Notes under the pieces: generated by a model
The model's input: the letters and a program-made list of their open reading frames with translations, nothing else
Told to the model about the DNA's origin: nothing
The model's database searches: none
Program-made: the position numbers and the translations under genes
Source of the DNA: Acidimicrobiaceae bacterium
GTDB lineage: Bacteria > Actinomycetota > Acidimicrobiia > Acidimicrobiales > RAAP-2
Assembly (NCBI GenBank): GCA_027315315.1
Contig: DAHUYG010000002.1
Coordinates: 62,001 to 126,000 of the forward strand
DNA length: 64,000 bases
Reading direction: 5' to 3'
Shown here: one piece after another, positions 1 to 7,744 of the stretch
How positions within the stretch are numbered: the first letter of the stretch is position 1
Layout: each line of letters starts with the position of its first letter

Positions 1-61
1 GTCGCGCCGGTGCTCGGCCCCCCAAAGGAGGACGAGCCGCGCGAAGCGCCCGTCGCCGGCC

Positions 62-574
62 TCAGTCCCAGACGTCGTCGCCGTAGGGCCGGCCCCGCTT
101 GGGCGCAGAGTCGCGCTTCCAGACCATCACCTTGCGGCGGAAGAAGCAGACCTCCTCGCCGCGCTGGTTGAAGGCCTTGGTCTCGACCGTCACGATCCCC
201 CGGTCGGCCCGGGACTTGGACTCGACCTTGTCGACCACCTTGGTCTCGGCGTAGATCGTGTCGCCGTGGAAGGTCGGGTGCTTGTGCTGGAGCGTCTCGA
301 CCTCGAGGTTGGCGATGCACGAGCCGCTCACGTCGGGCACGCTCATCCCGAGCGCGAGCGAGTAGACGAGGTTGCCCACGACCACGTTCTTGCCCTGGAC
401 CGTCTCGTGCTCGGCGAACCACGCGTTCGTGTGCAACGGGTGGTGGTTCATGGTGATCATGCAGAACAGGTGGTCGTCGTACTCGGTGATGGTCTTGCCC
501 GGCCAGTGCCGGTAGACGTCACCGACCTCGAATTCCTCGAGGTAGCGCCCGAAGGGCCGGTCGTAGGTCGTCAT
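62..574 (-). CDS. MaoC-family hydratase, probable mesaconyl-CoA hydratase
   Basis: A 170-residue single hot-dog protein. The hydratase-type region around residues 30-60 (YDDHLFCMITMNHHPLHTN) and the following GKNVVVGNLVYSLALGMSVPDVSG closely match the short MaoC proteins found in ethylmalonyl-CoA pathway clusters of Streptomyces and relatives, as I recall them. Those proteins are assigned to hydration of mesaconyl-CoA to beta-methylmalyl-CoA. The two neighbours that look like methylsuccinyl-CoA dehydrogenase and methylmalyl-CoA lyase catalyse the steps before and after, which supports this assignment. Characterised proteobacterial mesaconyl-CoA hydratases are about twice this length, so the exact substrate is inferred. 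The start is an ATG; the gene lies 45 bases behind the small unknown on the same strand. Confidence 0.85.
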   Translation of the reverse strand: MTTYDRPFGRYLEEFEVGDVYRHWPGKTITEYDDHLFCMITMNHHPLHTNAWFAEHETVQGKNVVVGNLVYSLALGMSVPDVSGSCIANLEVETLQHKHPTFHGDTIYAETKVVDKVESKSRADRGIVTVETKAFNQRGEEVCFFRRKVMVWKRDSAPKRGRPYGDDVWD

Positions 575-619
575 GGCCCCGGGTGTAGTCGCTCGCCGGT
601 GCCTGCGTCCAGGAGACGC

Positions 620-1090
620 TCAGGGCTCTTCGGGCCGGGGCCGCGTCGTGAATCCGAGCGACGCGCCCGGGAGCGAGTTCCCGTCGATCATGAGCCGCCA
701 GTTGTATCTGGTCCCCGGGGCGAGCGGGATCGGGCCGAGGTTGACGGCGAGCGCCACGTCGATCGGCGAGCCCTCGGGGATCCCGGGCGGCTTGGCCACG
801 CTGAACTCGCCGCGGACCTCGACGGGGTGGTGCCCGTCGGGGGTCTCGACGAGCACCGGCCGGCCGTCGGCGTCCTCCAAGAACAGCTCCCAGTGATGGG
901 CGATGTCGGCCTCGGTCCAGTCGACCTCGAGCTTGAGGGCGACCGCCGAGGGCACCGGGTCGGGCCCGGTGATGCTCCAGCCCCCGCCGAGGATGTAGAG
1001 CTTGCCGTCAGCGACCTGGGCGGCGTCGCAGAGGAGCATGGTCACCTTCACGCCGGCCGAGGTTACCGACTCCATGGGAGACTCGGCCAT
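620..1090 (-). CDS. Conserved small protein of unknown function (DUF6941-like)
   Basis: A 156-residue soluble protein with no signal peptide. The N-terminal core (VTMLLCDAAQVADGKLYILG) followed by an Ile/Trp-rich beta pattern resembles the small actinobacterial family I know as DUF6941; function unknown. An in-frame ATG at 1075 is an alternative start and neither has a strong ribosome site. It lies upstream of the MaoC gene on the same strand and is divergent from the methyltransferase, whose GTG start is only 27 bases away, so the two promoters must overlap. Confidence 0.65.
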   Translation of the reverse strand: MAESPMESVTSAGVKVTMLLCDAAQVADGKLYILGGGWSITGPDPVPSAVALKLEVDWTEADIAHHWELFLEDADGRPVLVETPDGHHPVEVRGEFSVAKPPGIPEGSPIDVALAVNLGPIPLAPGTRYNWRLMIDGNSLPGASLGFTTRPRPEEP

Positions 1091-1117
1091 GACCGCCGTC
1101 GGGGGGCCCGGAGCCAC

Positions 1118-1771
1118 GTGGCCGAACTGAAGGGACTGCGCGACGACGTCTACCGCCGGCCCCTCGCCACCGCACTCGAGCGGCTCGGGGTCGGGCCCGG
1201 CTGGAGGTGTGTGGACGTCGGCGCCGGCGGCGGTGACGTCTCGGTCGCGCTCGCCGAGGTGGTCGGGCGCAGCGGCCGGGTGTACTCGGTCGATGCCGAC
1301 CCCGCGGCACGCAACGAGGTCGCCAGGGCGGCGGCCGAACACAGCCAGGTGCTCGCAATCACCCAGGCCGGCGAGGACCTGACCCTGCCCGAGCCCGTCG
1401 ACCTCGCGTTCTGCCGCTTCCTGCTGCTTCACGTGTTCGACCCTGCGGTGGTGCTGCGCAAGATGGCCGAGGCGGTGCGCGACCGGGGCTGGGTGGTAGC
1501 CCAGGAGCCGATCACCTCGGCCGGTCGCATCGCCGCCCGGCCCATGTCGATGCCCGACGCCCGGCACCCCGACGTCGGGGCGCTCCTCCCGGCGCTCGCC
1601 CGCGACGCCGGTCTCGAGCTCGTCGACGCGTGGGCCGAGGCACCGGCGGGCGTCGGCCCGGGACCGGTGAGCGCGTACCTCGAGACCCTGACCGGCGTCG
1701 ACCCCGGCGACGACCCGATCGTGCTCCCGCCCCTCGTCACGGTGGTCGGGCGGAAGCGAGAGGCGCCCTGA
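1118..1771 (+). CDS. Class I SAM-dependent methyltransferase
   Basis: A 217-residue protein starting at a GTG preceded by GGAG. Motif I is visible as VDVGAGGGDVSVALA at about residues 28-42, then an acidic strand end (VYSVDADP), which together make the SAM-binding Rossmann half. The rest follows the methyltransferase_25/11 pattern (FCRFLLLHVFDPAVVLRKM). The substrate cannot be read from the sequence. It ends 21 bases before the methylsuccinyl-CoA dehydrogenase gene and is probably co-transcribed with it. The open frame extends further upstream, but that part is antisense to the MaoC gene and the small unknown and is not real. Confidence 0.75.
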   Translation: MAELKGLRDDVYRRPLATALERLGVGPGWRCVDVGAGGGDVSVALAEVVGRSGRVYSVDADPAARNEVARAAAEHSQVLAITQAGEDLTLPEPVDLAFCRFLLLHVFDPAVVLRKMAEAVRDRGWVVAQEPITSAGRIAARPMSMPDARHPDVGALLPALARDAGLELVDAWAEAPAGVGPGPVSAYLETLTGVDPGDDPIVLPPLVTVVGRKREAP

Positions 1772-1792
1772 ACGCCCGGTAGGGTCCATCCA

Positions 1793-3391
1793 ATGACGAG
1801 CGGACCCCTTGCCGATCCCATTGCCGCGGCGACCGCCGCCGTCGAGGTCGCGGAGTCGGCGGTGCGGTCGGCCGCCTCCACTCTCGCCAAGGGCCCCGGT
1901 GTCGACGAGGACCAGGCGGTGGCGTACGACCTGGCCCATGCGGCCTCGGGCGCGGCGGCGGCCCGCTCGATGCTCGACTACGCCACCATGGGCGAGGTCG
2001 AGCGCGACCTCGCGTGCGCCTTCGTCGCCGACACCCTCGTCGACCTCGCGGGCCGGATCGCCGGGCGCGAGGCGGCCTGGGGATTGGAGCCGGCGTGGCA
2101 CGCGCAGGCGGCCGAGTTCCTCGCCGCCTACCGGGATCCCGTCTTCCTGGCCGGGCTCTGCGGGAAGAGCGGCCCGACGCACCTCGACGACGACTTCGAG
2201 CTCGTGCGGGAGACCTTCCACCGCTTCGCGGAGGAGAAGGTGCGCCCGCACGCCGAGGAGGTCCACCGCCAGAACCTCGACGTGCCCGAGGACGTCATCG
2301 CCGGCCTGGCCGAGATCGGCGGGTTCGGCCTCTCGGTGCCCGAGGAGTTCGGCGGCTTCGCCTCGGGGACCGAGAGCGACTACATGGGCATGGTCGTCGC
2401 CACCGAGGAGCTGAGCTGGGGCGCGCTCGGCATCGGGGGCTCGCTCATCACAAGGCCCGAGATCCTCACCCGGGCGCTCGTGAAGGGCGGCACCGACGAC
2501 CAGAAGCGCCACTGGCTGCCCCGGCTGGCAAGCGGAGAGATCATGGCCGCGGTCTCGGTGACCGAGCCCGACTTCGGCTCGGACGTCGCGAGCATCGTCA
2601 CCTCGGCCACCCGCACCGACGGCGGGTGGGTCATCCGGGGGGTGAAGACCTGGTGCACGTTCGCGGCCCGCGCCGACGTGCTCATGCTCCTCGCCCGGAC
2701 CGACCCCGACCGCTCGAAGGGGCACCGGGGGCTCTCGATCTTCGTCGTGGAGAAGCCCCGGGCCGAGGGCGGGGGCTTCGTGCTCACCCAGGACGGCCCG
2801 AGCAACGGGCGTCTCGAGGGCCGGCCCATCGACACGATCGGGTACCGCGGGATGCACTCCTACGAGCTGGCCTTCGAGGACTGGTTCGTCCCCGAGGCCA
2901 ACCTGGTCGGGGGCGAGGGCGGGGTCGGGCAGGGCTTCTACCTCCAGATGCAGGGGTTCGAGAACGGCCGCCTCCAGACCGCGGCCCGGGCGCTCGGGGT
3001 CATGCAGGCCGCCTACGACGCCGCCCTCGCCTATGGGTCCGAGCGCAAGGTGTTCGGTTCGCCGGTGATCGACTACCAGCTCATCCGGGTCAAGCTGACC
3101 CAGATGGCGGCGAGCATCCAGGCCATCCGCCAGTTCGCCTACCGCACGGCCCGGCTCATGGCCAAGGGCGAGGGCGCGCTCGAGGCCTCGATGGTGAAGG
3201 CCTACGGCTGCCGGGCCGCCGAGTGGGTGACGCGCGAGGCGATGCAGATCCACGGCGGCATGGGATACGCCGAGGAGTTCCCGGTCAGCCGGTACTTCGT
3301 CGACGCCCGGGTGCTGTCGATCTTCGAGGGCGCCGACGAGACCCTCGCATTGAAGGTGATCGCCCGCCGCCTCCTCGAGGGTGCGGGCTGA
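1793..3391 (+). CDS. mcd: Acyl-CoA dehydrogenase, probable (2S)-methylsuccinyl-CoA dehydrogenase
   Basis: A 532-residue flavoprotein. Residues 1-130 form an alpha-helical extension absent from ordinary acyl-CoA dehydrogenases but typical of methylsuccinyl-CoA dehydrogenase. The catalytic dehydrogenase follows, with the substrate/FAD loop SVTEPDFGSDVASI, TWCTFAARAD and an FEGADETL motif about 20 residues from the end that carries the likely catalytic glutamate. It would oxidise methylsuccinyl-CoA to mesaconyl-CoA, passing electrons to ETF. Length, the N-terminal extension and position between hydratase and lyase genes all agree. Crotonyl-CoA carboxylase/reductase and ethylmalonyl-CoA mutase are not in the window. 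The gene is convergent with the lyase gene, with no gap between their stops. Confidence 0.85.
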   Translation: MTSGPLADPIAAATAAVEVAESAVRSAASTLAKGPGVDEDQAVAYDLAHAASGAAAARSMLDYATMGEVERDLACAFVADTLVDLAGRIAGREAAWGLEPAWHAQAAEFLAAYRDPVFLAGLCGKSGPTHLDDDFELVRETFHRFAEEKVRPHAEEVHRQNLDVPEDVIAGLAEIGGFGLSVPEEFGGFASGTESDYMGMVVATEELSWGALGIGGSLITRPEILTRALVKGGTDDQKRHWLPRLASGEIMAAVSVTEPDFGSDVASIVTSATRTDGGWVIRGVKTWCTFAARADVLMLLARTDPDRSKGHRGLSIFVVEKPRAEGGGFVLTQDGPSNGRLEGRPIDTIGYRGMHSYELAFEDWFVPEANLVGGEGGVGQGFYLQMQGFENGRLQTAARALGVMQAAYDAALAYGSERKVFGSPVIDYQLIRVKLTQMAASIQAIRQFAYRTARLMAKGEGALEASMVKAYGCRAAEWVTREAMQIHGGMGYAEEFPVSRYFVDARVLSIFEGADETLALKVIARRLLEGAG

Positions 3392-4333
3392 CTACTTCGG
3401 CGCGGAGCGCCGCAGCCCGGCCCGCTCGCCGCGGGTGACGAACTTCATCGCCATCTTGCGGCTCGCCTCGTCGATCATCTCGTCGCCGAACATGACCGCG
3501 CCCTGCCGGTCGCCCTCGGTCGCTTGGCGGTAGGCGTCGAGGATGTCGTGGGCCCGGTCAAACTGCTCCTGGGTCGGCGAGTACACCTCGTTCAGGACCG
3601 CCGCCTGGTCCGGGGTGAGGGCCCACTTCCCGTCGTAGCCGAGCACCCTCGTGCGCTGGGCGAACTCCCGCAGCTTCTCGGGCTCGCGCACGAGCAGGAA
3701 CGGCCCGTCGATCACCTGGAGCCCGTTGGCCCGGCCGGCCATCAGGATCTTGGAGAACACGTAGTTGAAGTGGTCGCCCGGGTACTCGGGGATCTCCACC
3801 CCGCCGGTGAGCACCGGCATCTCCATCGACGCCGCGAAGTCGGCCGGCCCGAAGATGATGGTCTCGAGCCGGGGCGAGGCGGCGCAGATCTCCTCCACGT
3901 TGATGAGCCCGCGGGTCGTCTCGATCTGCGCCTCGATGCCGACGTGGCCCGGCGGGAGCCCGCAGTTCTGCTCGACCTGGCTGAGCAGCAGGTCGAGCGC
4001 CACCACCTCGGCCGCGCTCTGGACCTTGGGCAGCATCACCTCGTCGAGCCGCTCGCCGGCGCCCGAGACCACCTCGATGACGTCGCCGTAGGTCCACTTG
4101 GTGTCCCAGGCGTTGATTCGGACGCAGAGCACCCGGTCGTCCCAGGAGAGGTTCTTGATGGCGTCGACGGCCTTGGCCCGGGCGGCGACCTTCTCCAGCG
4201 GCGCGACCGAGTCCTCGAGGTCGAGAAACGTCATGTCGGCCGCCACGGTCGGCGCCTTGGCCAAGAAGCGCTCGCTCGAAGCGGGGGTCGACAGGCACGA
4301 ACGACGGGGCAGTTCACGCGAACGGGCTGACAT
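3392..4333 (-). CDS. HpcH/HpaI-family CoA lyase, probable malyl-CoA/beta-methylmalyl-CoA lyase
   Basis: A 313-residue TIM-barrel lyase of the CitE/Mcl type. Visible family features are the start (RRSCLSTPASSERF), the metal/substrate acid region FLDLEDSVAP, the arginine strand VLCVRINAWDT, the glutamate strand GIEAQIETTRGL and the motif IIFGPADFAASM. In the ethylmalonyl-CoA pathway this enzyme splits beta-methylmalyl-CoA to glyoxylate and propionyl-CoA, and may also form malyl-CoA. The two preceding pathway enzymes lie alongside. The start is an ATG and a 210-base divergent gap separates it from the NlpC/P60 gene. A generic citrate-lyase-like CoA lyase is the alternative. Confidence 0.85.
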   Translation of the reverse strand: MSARSRELPRRSCLSTPASSERFLAKAPTVAADMTFLDLEDSVAPLEKVAARAKAVDAIKNLSWDDRVLCVRINAWDTKWTYGDVIEVVSGAGERLDEVMLPKVQSAAEVVALDLLLSQVEQNCGLPPGHVGIEAQIETTRGLINVEEICAASPRLETIIFGPADFAASMEMPVLTGGVEIPEYPGDHFNYVFSKILMAGRANGLQVIDGPFLLVREPEKLREFAQRTRVLGYDGKWALTPDQAAVLNEVYSPTQEQFDRAHDILDAYRQATEGDRQGAVMFGDEMIDEASRKMAMKFVTRGERAGLRRSAPK

Positions 4334-4543
4334 GGGACCGATCGTAATGGGCGTGAAAGACGGCCCGAAAGGCCGGATCGGCCTGCGCGAGCGGCCCGAA
4401 AACCGAATCGTTCGCAGGGTGATACGAGATCGTCACGAACTCGCCAAGTTGCTGGTCCACCTGGTGGTTTCCCGTCACATGTGAAGTTATCCACAAGCTG
4501 GGAGCGAAAGGGTGTTTGACCTTCAAACGCTCGTTTCGCCAAG
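4334..4543. promoter_or_regulatory. Divergent intergenic region with hairpin and inverted repeat
   Basis: This 210-base gap separates the lyase gene from the NlpC/P60 gene. It holds a short strong hairpin (CGGCC-CGAAA-GGCCG, 4361-4375), one perfect DnaA-box nonamer TTATCCACA (4487-4495), and an inverted repeat GTTTGA-CCT-TCAAAC (4514-4528) ending 15 bases before the ATG of the NlpC gene. TTGACC at 4516-4521 could act as a -35 box, but I see no good -10 at standard spacing. Confidence 0.35.
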
Positions 4544-5665
4544 ATGTTGCGCATTGTGACTGACGTCGAGGGGGCCTCAGCCCACCCCGAACCGCGGTCT
4601 GGGCAGCGCCTTCGGGGGGCCTGGCGTCGCTGCCGATCCGCATTGGTCGTGCTCGCTGTCGGCTCGATCCCGCTGCTCGCTCCCCCTGCGAGCACCCAGG
4701 CGGCGACGGTCGGGTCGCTCCAGGCCCAGGCCAATCAGCTCCAGCAGCAGATCAGCGCCACGAGCGCCGAGATCGGCGCCCTGGGCCAGCGCTACGACCA
4801 GGCCCAGGGCCAGCTCCAGGCGATCGAGGGGCAGATCACCGCGACCCAGAACAAGATCGGTGCCGACGAGCACACCGTGTCGGTCGACAAGGTGAACCTG
4901 CGCTCGGCCGCCGTCGACGCCTACGTGGCGAGCGGGTCCAACACGCAGTCGAACCCGCTGTTCTCGGGCAACCAGAACACCTTCGCCGCCACCCAGGAGT
5001 ACGGGGACGTGGCGACGGGGAACCTCGACGTCGCGGTGGCGAACCTGCACACCGCCGAGGTCGCGCTCGACAACCAGAAGACGGTGCTCCAGACCGAGCG
5101 CGGGACGGCCCAGACGGCGGTGAACGCCGCGGCGGCCGCACGGCAGCAGGCCAACGCGCTCCAGGCTCAGCTCAGCGCCGAGCTGAGCCAGGTGAAGGGC
5201 CAGATCGGCGTGCTCGAGCAGCAGGCCGCCGCGGCCGCCGCGGCCGCCGCCCAGCAGCCCAGCCCGGCCGTCCTCACCACGAGCCAGAACCTCCCGCCGC
5301 TCCCGGCGGCGGGAGGCGCCGCCACCGCGGTCCGGGCGGCCGAGAGCCAGGTGGGTGTCCCCTACGTCTGGGGCGGCGCCTCGCCGTCGACCGGCTTCGA
5401 CTGCTCGGGCCTCGTCATGTGGGCGTGGGCCCAGGCCGGAGTCGACCTCCCCCATTACTCGGGCGCCCAGTTCGACGACACCACCCCGGTGTCGGTCTCC
5501 GACATGCAGCCGGGCGACATCCTCTTCTACGGGCCGGGCGGCTCGGACCACGAGGCCATGTACGTCGGCGGCGGCGAGATGGTCGAGGCCCCCTACACGG
5601 GAGCGGACGTCCACATCACGCCGGTCCGCCTGGGCAGCGGCTTCGCGGGGGTCCATCGCCCCTAG
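4544..5665 (+). CDS. Secreted NlpC/P60 peptidoglycan hydrolase with coiled coil
   Basis: A 373-residue protein. Residues 1-55 hold an Arg-rich n-region, a hydrophobic core (ALVVLAVGSIPLLAPPA) and an Ala-type cleavage region, so it is exported. Residues 58-235 are Gln/Ala-rich heptads predicted to form a coiled coil. Residues 260-373 are the NlpC/P60 domain: the catalytic Cys is in GFDCSGLVMWAW and the His in DHEAMYVGGG. It should cleave stem peptides in the wall, like RipA-type endopeptidases. A GTG at 4556 in the same frame is an alternative start. The coiled coil may be regulatory or bind a divisome partner; that is inference. Confidence 0.9.
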   Translation: MLRIVTDVEGASAHPEPRSGQRLRGAWRRCRSALVVLAVGSIPLLAPPASTQAATVGSLQAQANQLQQQISATSAEIGALGQRYDQAQGQLQAIEGQITATQNKIGADEHTVSVDKVNLRSAAVDAYVASGSNTQSNPLFSGNQNTFAATQEYGDVATGNLDVAVANLHTAEVALDNQKTVLQTERGTAQTAVNAAAAARQQANALQAQLSAELSQVKGQIGVLEQQAAAAAAAAAQQPSPAVLTTSQNLPPLPAAGGAATAVRAAESQVGVPYVWGGASPSTGFDCSGLVMWAWAQAGVDLPHYSGAQFDDTTPVSVSDMQPGDILFYGPGGSDHEAMYVGGGEMVEAPYTGADVHITPVRLGSGFAGVHRP

Positions 5666-5716
5666 CCCGGGGCGGGCGAGCCGGGCCCGGGGCGGGCGAG
5701 CCGGGCCCGGGCCGGG
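5666..5716 (+). repeat. Two-copy 20-bp GC tandem repeat
   Basis: Immediately after the NlpC stop, two exact 20-base units (5666-5685 and 5686-5705) are followed by a partial third CCCGGGCCGGG. Each unit is internally self-complementary (CCCGGG/GGGCGGGC), so the RNA could fold, but there is no T tract. It may be a crude transcription end or simple replication slippage. Confidence 0.6.
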
Positions 5717-5745
5717 TCCCGGCAATACTTGGGGGCGAGCCCCCC

Positions 5746-6627
5746 ATGAAGCCAATCCCCGTCGCCTTCCACATCGGTCCGGTCGAGGTCCACACCTACG
5801 GCATCGGCCTCGCGATCGCCTTCTGGTTCGGCTACGTCTACTTCTGCCGCCGGCTGCGCTCCCGGGGCTTCTCGAGCGACTGGGTGGCAGGGATGTTCAT
5901 CTGGGTCATCGTGGCGGCCGTGGTCGGTGCCCGGGCCATGCACGTGCTCTCGAACCTCTCCTTCTACGAGGCCAATCCGGGCGACGTGTTCGCCGTGTGG
6001 CACGGAGGGCTGTCGTCCTTCGGCGGGATCCTCCTCGCCGTCCCGACCGGGATCTGGCAGACCCGCCGGCGCTGCCCCGACCTCGCGATACTCGAGGCCC
6101 TGGACCTCGTCGCCCCGGTGCTCATGGCGGCCTGGGCCCTCGTGCGGCTGCTCGGGCCCCAGCTCATGGTGGCGGGCGGCGGGCACCCCACCCACCAGTG
6201 GTTCGGCATGTACTACGCCGGGCAGGCCGGCCGGCGCCTGCCGGTCCCGATCTTCCAGGCGATCGAGGACTCGGCCATCTACTGCGTGCTGATCGCGACC
6301 GAGCGGCGCCTTGGGCACTGGCCGGACGGCTCGGTCCGAAGCGGCTTCCCGGCCGGGACGGTGCTCGGCGTCGGGATGGCCCTCTGGGGGGTCGAGCGGT
6401 TCTTCGACGAACACCTCTGGCTCGGGGAGGACGGGCACCTCGGCTCGGTCCTCGTCCAGGCGGCCGGCATCGGGCTCGTGGTCGCCGGGGCGGCACTGCT
6501 CATGGCGACGAGGCGCCGCTGGACGGCGTGGCTGGCTTCGGGGGCACCGGGCGGTCGCGCCGAGGGCCATGGCGGTCTCGAGCCGGCGCTCGGCGACCGA
6601 AGCGGCGGCGAGGTCACCTCCCCGTAG
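5746..6627 (+). CDS. Lgt-like membrane protein, probably a divergent paralogue
   Basis: A 293-residue polytopic membrane protein of the prolipoprotein diacylglyceryl transferase fold. The N-terminus has the family pattern (VEVHTYGIGLAIAFWFGY, with the conserved Tyr). The usual GGLSSHGG reads GGLSSFGG here, so the essential His (H103 in E. coli Lgt) is Phe. The signature GRxGNFxNxE is replaced by VRLLGPQLMVAGGG, so the Arg is kept but Asn and Glu are lost. Later the PVPIFQAIE segment matches the family's P.Q.YE region. I therefore doubt that it is the true lipoprotein-modifying Lgt. The ATG at 5746 is the start; the 3' end overlaps the HIT gene by 14 bases. Confidence 0.7.
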   Translation: MKPIPVAFHIGPVEVHTYGIGLAIAFWFGYVYFCRRLRSRGFSSDWVAGMFIWVIVAAVVGARAMHVLSNLSFYEANPGDVFAVWHGGLSSFGGILLAVPTGIWQTRRRCPDLAILEALDLVAPVLMAAWALVRLLGPQLMVAGGGHPTHQWFGMYYAGQAGRRLPVPIFQAIEDSAIYCVLIATERRLGHWPDGSVRSGFPAGTVLGVGMALWGVERFFDEHLWLGEDGHLGSVLVQAAGIGLVVAGAALLMATRRRWTAWLASGAPGGRAEGHGGLEPALGDRSGGEVTSP

Positions 6628-7097
6628 GCGACTCGGGGTCCCCGGCCCCGAGTCGGACCGCCAGGCTCCGGGCCAGCTCCTCCCGGCGCTCCTCGGAGAC
6701 CCACTCGTCGGCCGGGCGCCCGAGGAAGTGCACCACGCGCGGCCGCGGTGCTCGGTGGGGAGGTACTCGGCAAGCGGCACGACCTGGAAGTGGAGGTGCT
6801 CGAAGCCCTCCGCCTCGGAGAACTCCATGACGTAGGTCTCGGCGCACCGCTCCCCGAGCTCGGCGTGCAACGCCCTTGCGACCTCCCGGATCAGGGGACC
6901 GAACTCGGCGGACTCCTCGGCGCTCAGCTCGTGGATCGACACGACGTGGCGCCTCGGGAGCACCACGAGCCAGCCCTCGAGCGCCGTGTCGATGCAGTGG
7001 GCGACCCGCCAGTGCCCGGTGACGACGATGCGCTCCCGAAGGGGGCCTCCCCGCCAAGGCGCTCCTGGGCACAGCTGCAGCAGTCGGTCGTGGGCAT
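6614..7097 (-). pseudogene. HIT-family hydrolase/transferase gene, two frameshifts
   Basis: Three reading frames together encode one HIT protein of about 161 residues. It starts MPTTDCCSC at 7097, continues in a second frame with ERIVVTGHWRVAHC through the HIT motif HLHFQVVP, and finishes in a third frame with VVHFLGRPADEW. The third position of the His triad is Gln, as in GalT-like members. The first break sits in a five-G run at 7041-7045 and the second near 6737-6740; one extra base at each restores the frame. Either the gene is decaying or these are sequencing errors in GC runs. Family members act on nucleotide phosphates. Confidence 0.7.
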
Positions 7098-7154
7098 GCC
7101 GACATTCTCGTCGTGGCCGTGCGGGAGGGGCCGGGCCGATCCCGGGCCGTCGGG

Positions 7155-7700
7155 CTAGGAGACCGCCGGTGGCTCGGAGCCCCCGCCGACGCGATGGAGC
7201 AGGGAGCGCCACTCCCCCAGGCGTGCGCCGAGCTCGTCGGCCGGCAGGAGCAGCGTCTCATCGGGGACGGCGTCGACCAGTGCCCGCTGGGCCACGTACT
7301 CGCGCGAGGCCGACGCGAACAGGCGGCGGCGTTCGTCGACGAGCTCGCTCGGCGGGGCCTCCGAGAGGAACCCGAAGAGCGACAGGACGGCGTCGAGGTC
7401 GTAGATGCACGGCGCCCGGCCGAGCAGCCCGGCGCGCTTGGCGGCCAGCATCGCCGCCCCGTGCAGGACGTCTTCTGTGTCCTCGCCATCGACCAGCCTG
7501 AGCCGGTCCTCGAAGCGCCGGGACAGGCGGAGCGCGAAACCCTGATCGGGCCCGGGGGTGCCGTGCCGGACCCCGCTCGGGCGGGTCGGTCCCCGCAGGT
7601 CGGCGGGGCGGTCGGCCACCCAGTGCCCGGGCACCTCGAGGCGCCGCGCCGTACGGACCTGGTCGGCCTCGGTGATGGGGACGAAGGTGGGCTGGGCCAC
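7155..7700 (-). CDS. Conserved-looking hypothetical protein
   Basis: I do not recognise this 181-residue soluble protein. It starts MAQPTFVPITEADQVR and has a mixed Arg/Leu-rich composition, no signal peptide and no membrane segment; its C-terminal half looks helical. It lies upstream of the HIT gene on the same strand (57 bases between them) and 44 bases downstream of the HMG-CoA-lyase-like gene, so it could be the tail of that operon. Third-position GC and length argue that it is a real gene. Confidence 0.6.
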   Translation of the reverse strand: MAQPTFVPITEADQVRTARRLEVPGHWVADRPADLRGPTRPSGVRHGTPGPDQGFALRLSRRFEDRLRLVDGEDTEDVLHGAAMLAAKRAGLLGRAPCIYDLDAVLSLFGFLSEAPPSELVDERRRLFASASREYVAQRALVDAVPDETLLLPADELGARLGEWRSLLHRVGGGSEPPAVS

Positions 7701-7744
7701 GGCGACTCAGGGTATCGGACCCTGGGCACCGGGCCCCAGACCGC

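Noticed and set aside
620-3253. Very long minus-strand open frame of 877 codons
   Set aside because: Only its last 156 codons look like protein; the rest is antisense to the methyltransferase and methylsuccinyl-CoA dehydrogenase genes, and its composition is typical of high-GC shadow frames.
4487-4495. Perfect DnaA box TTATCCACA
   Set aside because: Only one copy, no cluster, no dnaA/dnaN or AT-rich region nearby; a single nonamer can arise by chance in 64 kb.
4340-4543. Possible c-di-AMP (ydaO) riboswitch upstream of the NlpC/P60 gene, as known in other actinobacteria
   Set aside because: I could not find the conserved ydaO core or its pseudoknot elements; only a short hairpin and an inverted repeat are visible.
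5419-5745. Extension of the Lgt-like protein into the NlpC gene
   Set aside because: The extension is a shifted frame of NlpC and the tandem repeat; the ATG at 5746 gives a normal N-terminus.
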